From contig CAZNNT010000001.1 in NCBI GenBank assembly GCA_964574495.1, forward strand, positions 1 through 64,000: a DNA stretch of 64,000 nucleotides, in the 5' to 3' direction. The notes under the pieces were generated by a model. That model saw only the letters and a program-made list of their open reading frames with translations. It ran no database searches and was not told the origin of the DNA. Source of the stretch: HO2-45-28 sp964574495. Its GTDB lineage: Bacteria; Patescibacteriota; Minisyncoccia; HO2-45-28. Made by a program: the position numbers and the translations under genes. The stretch's first letter is position 1; each line of letters opens with the position of its first letter. Below, in pieces: positions 14,763 to 22,821 of this stretch.

Positions 14763-15821
14763 ATGCATGTAACGCTTGCCGGCAATATGATGGCTCCGTC
14801 AGTCGCGTTTACTATGCTTAGCCAGCATTTGGCCGCCCTCGGCATTCAAACTATTTCGTTGCTTGGATGCGGAAAAGAAATAGATTTATCCTCTAACGCT
14901 CTCCGCGACTTAGTTTATCTGGCAGATGTGATTCTTGTTGGCATGTCCGGGCCGGAAAAACTTGCTCAAACGGAGCTGGAAATTGCTAAAAAGGCGCTGG
15001 GACAAGACGTCCCTTTCGGCTTCTACTCCGACACTTATGATGTCTTTCGCAGGCCGTGGATTCCAGAATTTTTGAGAAAAGAAGCATCGTTTTTGTTCGT
15101 ATCCCAAGAAGAAGAAAAAGAAGAAGCCCAAAAACTCTTCCCAAAAGCCAAAATCGTGGCCTCGGGCAATCCGACCTGGGAAGATTTTTTCTCGCCGCGA
15201 TTTTCCAGAGATGAAATTCGTTCGCGCTTCTACATCCCAACCCAAAAAAAAGTTATTCTATGCTCTCTCGGCACTGCGCTTGAACCAAATTTAACAATGC
15301 TGAAAAATCTGAATAATGCTTTGTTCAAAGAACATTTCTCGTGGACGATTCTCATCGGCATTCATCCTGGAGATCAAAATTATAGAAACGACCCGAGGAT
15401 TTACGCAAAAAGTCTTGAACCAAATATTCAACTTGAACCAAACATTCAAATGGAGTTCGTCCCCAGAAACGAAATGCCGACAATGGACATTATCCCGGGC
15501 GCGGATTATGTGGTGGATACGCCGGGCAGTTCCATCGGTATCAACGCGGCCTGCCTGCGAGTGCCCGTCATATGTTACTGTTCAAAAGAAGCGTTAGACA
15601 ACTTGGAAGAATCAATCGGCAAAAGGTCGTGGAGACCATGTGAGAACGGCGTTGTTCTTCCTGTTTACAACCCCGACGATCTCTACTTGGCCTTTAGACA
15701 AGATTTTACGGATATTATTGATAGACAGAAATATATTTTTCCCAAACCCTTCGAAAAAGGCCAAGCAATAAGAATCATAACTGAAATCTTGCAAAAATAC
15801 GGCTCTGATAAAAAGAGCTGA
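14763..15821 (+). CDS. Probable GT-B glycosyltransferase-like protein
   Basis: 352 residues, with AAGGAGG nine bases before the ATG. N-terminal Rossmann-like half (LAGNMMAPSVAF, SLLGCGKEIDL) and a C-terminal half with VVDTPGSSIGINAACLRVPVI resembling the donor-binding region of GT-B enzymes and UDP-GlcNAc 2-epimerases. Family and substrates cannot be named. It has its own promoter and terminator and is transcribed against its neighbours, so it appears to be a single-gene unit. LEPNIQ is duplicated at about 219-230 (LEPNIQLEPNIQMEF), a small internal repeat. Confidence 0.7.
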   Translation: MHVTLAGNMMAPSVAFTMLSQHLAALGIQTISLLGCGKEIDLSSNALRDLVYLADVILVGMSGPEKLAQTELEIAKKALGQDVPFGFYSDTYDVFRRPWIPEFLRKEASFLFVSQEEEKEEAQKLFPKAKIVASGNPTWEDFFSPRFSRDEIRSRFYIPTQKKVILCSLGTALEPNLTMLKNLNNALFKEHFSWTILIGIHPGDQNYRNDPRIYAKSLEPNIQLEPNIQMEFVPRNEMPTMDIIPGADYVVDTPGSSIGINAACLRVPVICYCSKEALDNLEESIGKRSWRPCENGVVLPVYNPDDLYLAFRQDFTDIIDRQKYIFPKPFEKGQAIRIITEILQKYGSDKKS

Positions 15822-15828
15822 AAACCAA

Positions 15829-15859
15829 ACCGCCCCGACAGTTGTCGGGGCGGTTTTTT
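15829..15859. terminator. Strong intrinsic terminator between convergent genes
   Basis: 12-bp perfect stem ACCGCCCCGACA / TGTCGGGGCGGT with a 2-base loop and a T6 run on the + strand. A-rich sequence on the other side makes it likely to serve the converging gene at 15880 as well. Confidence 0.92.
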
Positions 15860-15879
15860 CGTCAGAGTATCAAAATCGT

Positions 15880-17265
15880 CTAGGGAGCCGGAACCATCCC
15901 CTGAAGCCAAAATGGAGCATTTTGGTCAATTGGCGCAGGAGTTGGCGGAGGTGTATAGACATTAGCCGAACCCGGGGTAGCCGGAGTCAGTTGCAACCAG
16001 AATGGAACCGGCGCAGGAGCGGCTGGAGCCGGGGTTGGAGCGGGAGTTACGGCGGGCGCTGGCGTTACTTCCGGTGTTACGGCCGGAGTTACTGGAGCGG
16101 CTGGAACCGCCGCGGCTCCAAACACTTCAGCCAGTTTCGCTCTTGTTTTCGGCCCGACAAATCCGTATCCGGCATCGCCTGCTTTGGCTACGCCATATTT
16201 AACCTGGAATTTTTCAACGGCGCGGGTTGTAAGAGAGCCGAAAAATTCTGTTTCATTTCCTGCTGAACCCACACCAGATGAAGCAATCGCCGTATCGGCA
16301 TCGGAGTTAAGCAATTGCTGGATACGCTTAACATCTTCTCCTTTTGAACCAATCGTGAGAGCGCGGTTAAAGACAGGGCTGACCGCGGCAGCGACCGGCG
16401 AGGGTGCGGCCGGCACTACCGGCAACTCTGGAGCCGCCGGAGCCGCGGCCTCTGCAAACACTTCAGCCAGTTTCGCTCTGGTTTTCGGCCCGACAAGTCC
16501 GTATCCGGCATCGCCTGCTTGAGCTACGCCATATTTAACCTGGAATTTTTGGACGGCTTTTTCAGAAAGCGAACCGAAGAATTCGGTTTCATTTCCTGGA
16601 GAACCAACGCCTGACGCCGCAATTACGGTGTCAGAATCAGAGTTTAACAACTGTTGAAGGCGCTTAACGTCTTCACCTTTAGAACCGATGGTTAAAGCCC
16701 TATTAAAAGCTGGGCTTACAGCCAATGCCTGGGCTGATGGCTGGGCCGCTGACGACGGAACCGCGGGTGTAGCCGGCGTTACGGTCGGTACTGCGGGTAC
16801 AGCCGCAACTGCTGCGGTCTGCGAGGGAATGCTCGGCGCGCTACTTCCTCCGCCACCCCCTCCTCCGCCACCGCCTCCTCCGCCACCGCCTCCGGCAGCG
16901 CAGGTATCAGCTGAAACACTTATAGTGGAAGTTCCGAAAGGCGCGTTAGTCGGGTTGGTAACAGTTATTTTTGAACTACTGGTGGTGCAGGAAAACCCGG
17001 CCGTAATTGACCCGACTACCGTGGCGGTCAGTTTTCTGCGATTAGTTGAAGTAACTTCATAGCTTGCCCCCGGCGACATACCGACATCAAAAGAAGTGGA
17101 ATTCACATCAATGTAATCGGCGTTAAAACCCGTGCCCGTAACATTTAAAGTTACGCTATTAACATCTAGATCAACATTAGTGTCAAAAGTAAAGTCGCCC
17201 AAAGCGGCCAACGCGAACATCGGTATAAAGCTGGCAGTTAAAATCGTTAGATAGATTTTTTTCAT
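15880..17265 (-). CDS. Secreted protein with two peptidoglycan-binding domains
   Basis: 461 residues. Signal peptide 1-21 (ending FALAA), a beta-rich domain to about 125, a run of 16 Gly, a Pro/Ala/Val linker, two near-identical PG_binding_1-like domains (about 190-265 and 300-375, each with IGSKGEDVKR.QQLLNSD, FFGSL and GPKTRAKLAEVF), and a Pro/Thr-rich tail in which PFWLQ appears twice. It probably anchors to the cell wall. It is translated from a start only 3 bases from a 12-bp hairpin, with no visible Shine-Dalgarno sequence. Confidence 0.85.
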   Translation of the reverse strand: MKKIYLTILTASFIPMFALAALGDFTFDTNVDLDVNSVTLNVTGTGFNADYIDVNSTSFDVGMSPGASYEVTSTNRRKLTATVVGSITAGFSCTTSSSKITVTNPTNAPFGTSTISVSADTCAAGGGGGGGGGGGGGGGGSSAPSIPSQTAAVAAVPAVPTVTPATPAVPSSAAQPSAQALAVSPAFNRALTIGSKGEDVKRLQQLLNSDSDTVIAASGVGSPGNETEFFGSLSEKAVQKFQVKYGVAQAGDAGYGLVGPKTRAKLAEVFAEAAAPAAPELPVVPAAPSPVAAAVSPVFNRALTIGSKGEDVKRIQQLLNSDADTAIASSGVGSAGNETEFFGSLTTRAVEKFQVKYGVAKAGDAGYGFVGPKTRAKLAEVFGAAAVPAAPVTPAVTPEVTPAPAVTPAPTPAPAAPAPVPFWLQLTPATPGSANVYTPPPTPAPIDQNAPFWLQGMVPAP

Positions 17266-17267
17266 GG

Positions 17268-17306
17268 GCGATAATTTAGTTTTTAATTAAACCGCTAAAT
17301 TATCGC
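17268..17306. promoter_or_regulatory. 12-bp hairpin bridging two surface-protein genes
   Basis: GCGATAATTTAG (17268-17279) and CTAAATTATCGC (17295-17306) are perfectly complementary with a 15-base loop. It overlaps the stop codon of the upstream gene (17300-17302) and ends 2 bases before the ATG of the downstream gene. There is no U-run after it on the minus strand, so it is more likely an RNA element controlling translation or stability than a terminator. Confidence 0.65.
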
Positions 17307-18115
17307 GTTGCCCAAAAGTTAAGAGTGCCCCGTGGAGTAAAGGCGGCGCCGGCAAGATTGGTCAATTCAACTCCAATGGTTGCCGAACCCGTGGATGAAG
17401 CGCTGGCAATTACCATACCTACGTTATTAGGAGTGGCAGCTACAATCAGCGAGCTTGTCGCCTGAACAAAAACTCGGGTAAAGCTTGTAGTTATTCCCGT
17501 GGCGCCAGAGCAAATAATGCCTGTTGTTGTGGTTGCAGGTATAGAAATCTGCGCGAGGTTGCAAGTTCCGAAAACCATACTTGTCAAAGCGGTTCCATCG
17601 CCAACCGTTAAAGTACCTTTCGTCGCAAAGTCGCCGTTTGAGCCGGTTGTGGTCGCAAAGCCGTTAACATATAAATTTTTGCCGACCTCAAACTCATTCG
17701 TTGTGGAAGCGTTGCCGGTGATGATAATGTTGTCAACCGCGGCATTGCCCAAAGTGACATTGCCGTTAAGATTTGAGGCTCCGGTCACAGTCAAAGTGCC
17801 CGCAGTCTCAAAATTTCCGTTCGCGCCTGTTGTAGTGGCAAAACCGTTAACATAAAAGTTGCTGCCGACCTCAAATTCATTCGTTGTTGAAGCGTTGCCG
17901 GTGATGATAATGTTATCAGCCGCGGCATCGCCCAAAGTTACATTGCCATTTAAAGTCGTGGCTCCGGAAGCCGTAAGCGTCCCGCCCGTGTTAACGTTTG
18001 AACCAATAGTGGTTACGCCGTAAGTGGTGAGAGCAACCAGTAAAAACGACAAAATTGTCGCCGCAATTATGCCGCTGACCTGACGAGTATCTAAAAAACT
18101 TGAAACCTTTTGCAT
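17300..18115 (-). CDS. Surface protein with tandem repeats
   Basis: 271 residues. An N-terminal hydrophobic helix (about 13-33, GIIAATILSFLLVALTTYGV) may be a signal anchor. Two near-identical repeats of about 57 residues follow, each with GNVTLG.AA.DNIIITGNAS, TNEFEVG and YVNGFATTTG. The strand-rich Thr/Gly/Asn composition suggests a beta-helix or beta-sandwich fold exposed outside the cell. The C-terminal domain has one Cys pair. It is upstream of and probably co-transcribed with the peptidoglycan-binding protein. Confidence 0.75.
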   Translation of the reverse strand: MQKVSSFLDTRQVSGIIAATILSFLLVALTTYGVTTIGSNVNTGGTLTASGATTLNGNVTLGDAAADNIIITGNASTTNEFEVGSNFYVNGFATTTGANGNFETAGTLTVTGASNLNGNVTLGNAAVDNIIITGNASTTNEFEVGKNLYVNGFATTTGSNGDFATKGTLTVGDGTALTSMVFGTCNLAQISIPATTTTGIICSGATGITTSFTRVFVQATSSLIVAATPNNVGMVIASASSTGSATIGVELTNLAGAAFTPRGTLNFWATR

Positions 18116-18277
18116 ATTTTTATGCTTTTATTAACTAATAATTAATAATAAAAATTAACAATTTATTATTTAAACTAGACCGTTTCAGGACATAAAAAAT
18201 GCCCTTTAATTTATTATCCCTTTAAACAAAAATAGCCGCAAATACGGCCTGTGGATAAGTGCCTTATGAAATTTTCC

Positions 18278-20515
18278 CTACTTGGAAACCGGATTTCTTC
18301 CGGCCATTATTTCATTAATAAAATATTCTCCAGATGCCTTAAAACCGGTGTCAAGTTCAATGGCGCGCTTAAGCTCCGCGATTGCCTTATTCGGCTCCCC
18401 AAGCTCCATATAAGTCGCGCCTAAATTAATATGATATTGGGCCTTGTTTGGCTCATTTTTAATGAATTCCAGCCAAAGATCGCGTACCCTGCCGTACTTT
18501 CCGACGCGGGCGTAAGCGTTAATCAATTGCTGGTCAGCCACAATAATAGTGCCAAAACGGTTCGTCAAAGCCCTTTCTCCCTCTTCTTGGCGGCCGCTGA
18601 AAATGGCTATTGTCGCAAAATTTTTAACGGCCTGGTCGTATTCGGGAGCAAGCTCATAGGCCTCTTTTACCGCCTCGTAGGCCTTTTGCTGATTACCGAG
18701 ATTAATATAACTATCTGCCAGCAAAAAAAGAATCTGCTGTTTTTTGGGCGAAAGCTCAAGCGCTTTTTCAACCGAATGTAAAGCGTCTTCATTACGGCCC
18801 GCGTTGGCATACATAGCCGACAAAAAAAGATACCCCCTTGCGTCATGCGGAAACGCCTCAACTTGACGCTCAAGCTCACTTACGGAAAATTGATTAAGTT
18901 TGTCCTTTAAATGTTGGGCGATATTTGCCTTAACAACCGAGTTAGCATAAGCGCTTAACTGTTCTCGTGCTTCTCCTGTCCCAAATGTCCGATAACCAAA
19001 TACCTTTTCGAAATCGGACAAAATTAAATCAACATTTTGTCTTTGAATATTAATGTCCTTTAAGGCCTGTAAAAGCCCCGTATTGGCCGATATGGGTTTG
19101 ATATTTAAAAAATATAAAGAGAATATCAGCGCGAAAATCACAAACGCGGACGCAAACGAACGCGCCGGCGTTATCTCAAGCATGCCAAGAGCTAAGCTCT
19201 CCCCATTTTTGCCAAGAGCTAAGCTCTTGGCGCTTTTGGTATCATTAGTAGAAAGATGGTGAATAAAGGCCAAAACCGAAAAAAATAAAATGTAGGATAT
19301 GAGATTATCAAAAACAAATAAATTATGGAAAAAATAAGCCGCCAAAAGAGAGGTGAAGATGCCGGCAAACATTAAGTTTTCAGAGTTTTTTTCAAGGGCG
19401 TATTTCTTCCAAAGAAAGTAAATCGCAAAGGCAAATAAAGACAAGTAGGACAATAGCCCCAAAATGCCGCCGCTAGTCAGCCAGTCAAAAATTATATTAT
19501 GCGACCTGTCAAACCACGGCTCTTGCGGCCAAAGTTCGGGCTCATAATACTTGTTAAATACCTGACCGTAATTATCAAGCCCCCATCCCAATAACGGCCT
19601 TTCCAAAAAACCCTTAAAAGACATCTCCCAAATAGTAAAGCGCGACTGAACCGTCCTGTCCTGCAAAGACAAATTACTGAACCGCGAAATAACCGGATTC
19701 TCAAGAATAAAATTCTTGTTTTGGACCAATAAAAATAAGCCCGCTAAAATAATTATTCCGGCAATCGCGCTAAAAGAAACTATTTTTATCCGTTTGTCTT
19801 TGGAAAACAGCGACAAAAGCAAAGCAAGCAGAATAATCCCAGACATAAGTCCCAAAATAGCCCCCCTTGTTGCCGTCAAAAAAATGACCGGTATTTCCAA
19901 GAGCGCCGCGACTCCAAAAACATTTTTTAACCATTTTTTGGGTTCAAAAAAATAAAGAAACGCCGCGATAAAAATATTGAAAAGCATGAAAACGGCCATA
20001 TAGCTCGCGTTGCCGAATGTCCCGTCGGCGCGCGGGCCGCTTTGAACCGATATGGCCAGAACGCCCAGCGCCTGGAGATAGCCGTATAGCCCCATCCCCG
20101 CGCCGGAGGCGGCAATGGCGTAGAAAAATCTGCGCCAATCCCGTCCGGATTTCAAAACGCTTATCAAAACCAAAAAATAGGCGAAAAGATGCAGATGGGT
20201 TATGAGCCCTTCCATTCGCTCGAAATTAGACCAAAAACTCCGGTAAGGATCGGTGCTGAAAATAGTTGAGAGAGTTAAAACCGCGACAACCGCCGTAAGA
20301 GCCCAGAGAACCGGCGAGGACTTTGGCCGATAATTTTTGTCAACCATTGCCAAAATCAGCCACAAAGCAAAAATTATCTCAACAAAGATGCGGAAAAAAA
20401 ATCCCTTTCCCGCAATAAACGGGAAAAACATAACCTTGGAAACAAAAAAAGGCGCTATAAGCACGATTGCCAAAAGGCCGGCCCAAATCGCCCATTTCAG
20501 ATATTTAGACAACAT
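18278..20515 (-). CDS. O-antigen ligase/polymerase-like membrane protein with C-terminal TPR repeats
   Basis: 745 residues. Residues 1-470 hold 10-12 transmembrane helices, and the Wzy_C-type periplasmic loop GWGLDNYGQVFNKYYEPELW with WFDRSHNIIFDWLTSGG is clear. The C-terminal 190 residues contain about four TPR units (for example DARGYLFLSAMYANAGRNED and AQYHINLGATYMELGEPNKA). It probably ligates or polymerises the glycan made by the downstream cluster. A palindrome is inserted in frame near residue 435. A promoter-like element ends 6 bases before the ATG. Confidence 0.85.
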   Translation of the reverse strand: MLSKYLKWAIWAGLLAIVLIAPFFVSKVMFFPFIAGKGFFFRIFVEIIFALWLILAMVDKNYRPKSSPVLWALTAVVAVLTLSTIFSTDPYRSFWSNFERMEGLITHLHLFAYFLVLISVLKSGRDWRRFFYAIAASGAGMGLYGYLQALGVLAISVQSGPRADGTFGNASYMAVFMLFNIFIAAFLYFFEPKKWLKNVFGVAALLEIPVIFLTATRGAILGLMSGIILLALLLSLFSKDKRIKIVSFSAIAGIIILAGLFLLVQNKNFILENPVISRFSNLSLQDRTVQSRFTIWEMSFKGFLERPLLGWGLDNYGQVFNKYYEPELWPQEPWFDRSHNIIFDWLTSGGILGLLSYLSLFAFAIYFLWKKYALEKNSENLMFAGIFTSLLAAYFFHNLFVFDNLISYILFFSVLAFIHHLSTNDTKSAKSLALGKNGESLALGMLEITPARSFASAFVIFALIFSLYFLNIKPISANTGLLQALKDINIQRQNVDLILSDFEKVFGYRTFGTGEAREQLSAYANSVVKANIAQHLKDKLNQFSVSELERQVEAFPHDARGYLFLSAMYANAGRNEDALHSVEKALELSPKKQQILFLLADSYINLGNQQKAYEAVKEAYELAPEYDQAVKNFATIAIFSGRQEEGERALTNRFGTIIVADQQLINAYARVGKYGRVRDLWLEFIKNEPNKAQYHINLGATYMELGEPNKAIAELKRAIELDTGFKASGEYFINEIMAGRNPVSK
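19184..19231. repeat. In-frame palindromic repeat pair
   Basis: GCCAAGAGCT-A-AGCTCTTGGC (19211-19231) is a perfect 21-base palindrome. A second, incomplete copy, GCCAAGAGCTAAGCTCT, lies at 19184-19200. On the minus strand they encode AKSLALGKNGESLALGM, i.e. the duplicated SLALG, within a membrane protein of otherwise ordinary sequence. Confidence 0.75.
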
Positions 20516-20521
20516 CTATGT

Positions 20522-20549
20522 ATAATACGCCTCTATCAAAAATAAACAA
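20522..20549 (-). promoter_or_regulatory. Candidate promoter of the O-antigen ligase-like gene
   Basis: Minus strand TTGTTT, 16-base spacer, TATTAT, then 6 bases to the ATG at 20515. Transcription would start at the start codon, giving a leaderless mRNA. The -35 region is the T-rich tail of the upstream terminator. Confidence 0.5.
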
Positions 20550-20572
20550 ACCCGCCACATCTGTGGCGGGTT
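20549..20572 (-). terminator. Intrinsic terminator of the radical SAM operon
   Basis: 11-bp stem AACCCGCCACA / TGTGGCGGGTT with a 2-base loop, 15 bases after the radical SAM stop, followed on the minus strand by TTTGTTTATTTTT. The stem core CCCGCC...GGCGGG resembles the palindromes in the tRNA locus. Confidence 0.8.
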
Positions 20573-20586
20573 AACGCTGAAATTTA

Positions 20587-21735
20587 TTACAAAAAATTCA
20601 CATGCAGCGGCTTCGGTCCTGTCGCGGGCTGAATCCGCTTAATACCTCTCACATGCTCATCAAGCGCCACGCTCACATAGTGCTGAATGGGCAGTGTGCC
20701 CATCATTGTCTGGGCGTTAAAAGCGGGAGACGCCAGATAAGCCATGGCTCTCCAGTAGCGCTCCGACCGAAAGATGTCAATGAATCTCTCTTCGGTAAAG
20801 TTGCCGATATGCAGTTTTGAATATCGGGCGTTGAAAAACATCCCCGAAGGCGCCACAAGGCCGCTGCCGCTGATTTGCAGGAGAAACGCCGGCCCGTAGA
20901 AACGCCTGTACGGCATATTTCCTCCGTCGCGTATTTTATCCCATTTAACGATGACCTTCGTCTGTTCCGTGCTCATTCTTTCCGCTTGAGTCAGAAGGCC
21001 GTATAATTCCTGATATTTACTGTAATCAATGCCCAGCGAGCCCACTTCATCGTCCGAGCAATGTTTAATCACGGCATAGTCAGCGCCGAGATCCAAACCC
21101 AATTGCGCGAACGGTATGATTTCCTCTCCGAATCGGGGCATAAGCACCATCTGAATCCCAAGAGTCACTTTCAAGCCCAGTTTCCTTTTTAATTCAACGG
21201 CGTATCTGATGTTATTCATCGCGCGGTCAAATACATATGTGTGATCTTTCGCCGGCTTTTTATGGTACATAATGGAGGTGTAACTTTCGGGCCGGCCTGC
21301 GGCAACGGTGAATCGCACCCATGTAAGATACGGGAGGACTTGCTCAATTTTATCCGGTTCCCACTCCCAGCCATTTGTCGCGTTAGCCACATCAATGCCG
21401 AGATCGGCCAGATACCGGATAAAAGGCGCGTATGCCTTTGACAAAGTGCTTTCGCCGTCCGAAACCAAAGATACGCTACGCACGCCGATTTCTTTAAAAT
21501 CGTCCGCCAGACGCAGCGCAAGGTCGGGCGTGATACGTTCACGCGTCTGTGATTCCTGCATCATCGCGTAACAAAATTCGCACGAAGACCCGCAAGCGCG
21601 GGTTAACGCCATATCAACGCCCACGGGCGCTATGCGCTCGCCGGCTTCCCAGGCCTCCACGCGGTCAAAGTGATAAGCCAACTTATGCGAATCAAGAATT
21701 AAAGCGCCTTCGCGCGTCTGAACGGCTAAACTCAT
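20587..21735 (-). CDS. Radical SAM protein
   Basis: 382 residues. The 4Fe-4S cluster motif is TRACGSSCEFCYAM (C-x3-C-x2-C, about residues 49-56), followed by VSDGESTLSKAY and a TIM-barrel core. The C-terminal region (GLVAPSGMFFNARYSKLHIGNF) is laid out like a SPASM segment but has no cysteines there, so a second cluster is unlikely. It overlaps the upstream 112-residue gene by 4 bases (ATGA), implying a two-gene unit. The substrate is unknown. Confidence 0.82.
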   Translation of the reverse strand: MSLAVQTREGALILDSHKLAYHFDRVEAWEAGERIAPVGVDMALTRACGSSCEFCYAMMQESQTRERITPDLALRLADDFKEIGVRSVSLVSDGESTLSKAYAPFIRYLADLGIDVANATNGWEWEPDKIEQVLPYLTWVRFTVAAGRPESYTSIMYHKKPAKDHTYVFDRAMNNIRYAVELKRKLGLKVTLGIQMVLMPRFGEEIIPFAQLGLDLGADYAVIKHCSDDEVGSLGIDYSKYQELYGLLTQAERMSTEQTKVIVKWDKIRDGGNMPYRRFYGPAFLLQISGSGLVAPSGMFFNARYSKLHIGNFTEERFIDIFRSERYWRAMAYLASPAFNAQTMMGTLPIQHYVSVALDEHVRGIKRIQPATGPKPLHVNFL

Positions 21736-22070
21736 GACTTCACCTCCACTCCGCGCAGATTGCGCAAGGAATTGCGATCCCCCAGCGGATTCAGCCAGAC
21801 AACAAGGCCCGGGTCAATATTTTCTTTCAGAAACGCTTCCAGATCCAAGAGCAAAGTGCCGCGCTTGCCGGCTGGCAGCGCCTCTCTAAGTTCCACGATA
21901 ATCTCGCCGTTTTTCTTTGCCCTGATTACATTGACACTGCCTTTAAAATCTGCCGACCCGTCAATCAAAGCATCAGAAATTTTGCAGAGCCGCTCTTCAT
22001 CCGTCAACCCCTGCCACTCGAAACTCGCAGATGGCGTCTCGACGTCTGCGTACTTTAGTATTTCATTCAA
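21732..22070 (-). CDS. Small partner protein of the radical SAM enzyme, unknown function
   Basis: 112 residues, acidic, no signal or membrane segment. The frame opens with TTG (NEILKYADVETPS...); no in-frame ATG is near. The ribosome-binding region AAAGGGG lies about 14 bases upstream. The C-terminus (LNPLGDRNSLRNLRGVEVKS) is basic and well defined. It is coupled to the radical SAM gene by a 4-base overlap, so it may be its substrate, a chaperone or a substrate-recognition partner. No family is recognised. Confidence 0.6.
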   Translation of the reverse strand: MNEILKYADVETPSASFEWQGLTDEERLCKISDALIDGSADFKGSVNVIRAKKNGEIIVELREALPAGKRGTLLLDLEAFLKENIDPGLVVWLNPLGDRNSLRNLRGVEVKS

Positions 22071-22186
22071 CGCTCATTTACCCCTTTTGAAAAAAAACTC
22101 CTCTATTAATTTAACAGCAAAAAAGAGCCGAGTGATATCTTGACAAAATATAAAAAAATATTTTAGTTTTTTTCAAGACTTTATTT

Positions 22187-22693
22187 CTAAAATTTCAAGG
22201 TGGTTCCATTAATAGCGGCTCTTAATATTTCGGATGCGTGTGTAAAGCAACGGACAAATTTTAGCTTTCCACCTAAAGATTCGATAATTCGCTTATCTTT
22301 ATTTAAACCGCTCTTTGGATTTTTTAGCCGCGGCTTTGCATCATCGCCTTTTACATAAACATCCGGTTGAATCGCTTTCATAACCTTCCACGGACCAATA
22401 TCTCCACAGATTGTAACAAAATCTACGACCTCTAATTCCGCCAGCCATTTTAACCTAATAATTTCTGGAAAAATCAATGGTCGCCTTTTAACATCTATTT
22501 TTTTAATATATCTATCGTCCACAACCGAAACCACTAACACTTCGCCATATTTCTTGGCGTCTTGAAAATATTGAATATGGCCCCAGTGAATTAAATCAAA
22601 AACCCCATGGCAAAGAACTATGCGTTTTTTCTCACTATGAAGTTTAATAGCTATCTTTTTAAGCTGGGAAATATTCTTAATTTTGGATTTCAT
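22187..22693 (-). CDS. RfaE-type nucleotidyltransferase
   Basis: 168 residues. The cytidylyltransferase fold is marked by LCHGVFDLIHWGHIQYFQ with the HxGH nucleotide-binding motif (HWGH), and by the domain end VYVKGDDAKPRLK. It closely resembles the nucleotidyltransferase half of HldE and would transfer a nucleotide to a sugar phosphate. One of three such domains in this locus (also 23530-25056 N-terminal half and 30883-31371). No Shine-Dalgarno sequence is visible. Confidence 0.85.
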   Translation of the reverse strand: MKSKIKNISQLKKIAIKLHSEKKRIVLCHGVFDLIHWGHIQYFQDAKKYGEVLVVSVVDDRYIKKIDVKRRPLIFPEIIRLKWLAELEVVDFVTICGDIGPWKVMKAIQPDVYVKGDDAKPRLKNPKSGLNKDKRIIESLGGKLKFVRCFTHASEILRAAINGTTLKF

Positions 22694-22755
22694 AAATTAT
22701 CGTTCACAAAAGGGAATAATTTCTAAATACCATATTAAACTCTAACAAAAATAAA

Positions 22756-22776
22756 CTCCCGATACAATATCGGGAG
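22756..22776 (-). terminator. Intrinsic terminator
   Basis: 9-bp stem CTCCCGATA / TATCGGGAG with a 3-base loop, followed on the minus strand by TTTATTTTTG. It lies after the Nudix gene at 22822 and separates it from the gene at 22187. Confidence 0.85.
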
Positions 22777-22821
22777 AAATTTTGAATAAAACACACTTAT
22801 TAGAACTGCTTTAATAAACCA

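Noticed and set aside
16855..16905. CRISPR-like short repeats (CCTCCGCCACC)
   Set aside because: They are the codons of a 16-Gly run in a secreted protein; no spacer-repeat structure or cas gene exists in the window.
22140..22168. TTGACA with a 17-base spacer and TTAGTT on the plus strand
   Set aside because: Only minus-strand genes lie downstream and the region is very AT-rich; no plus-strand gene or RNA is visible.
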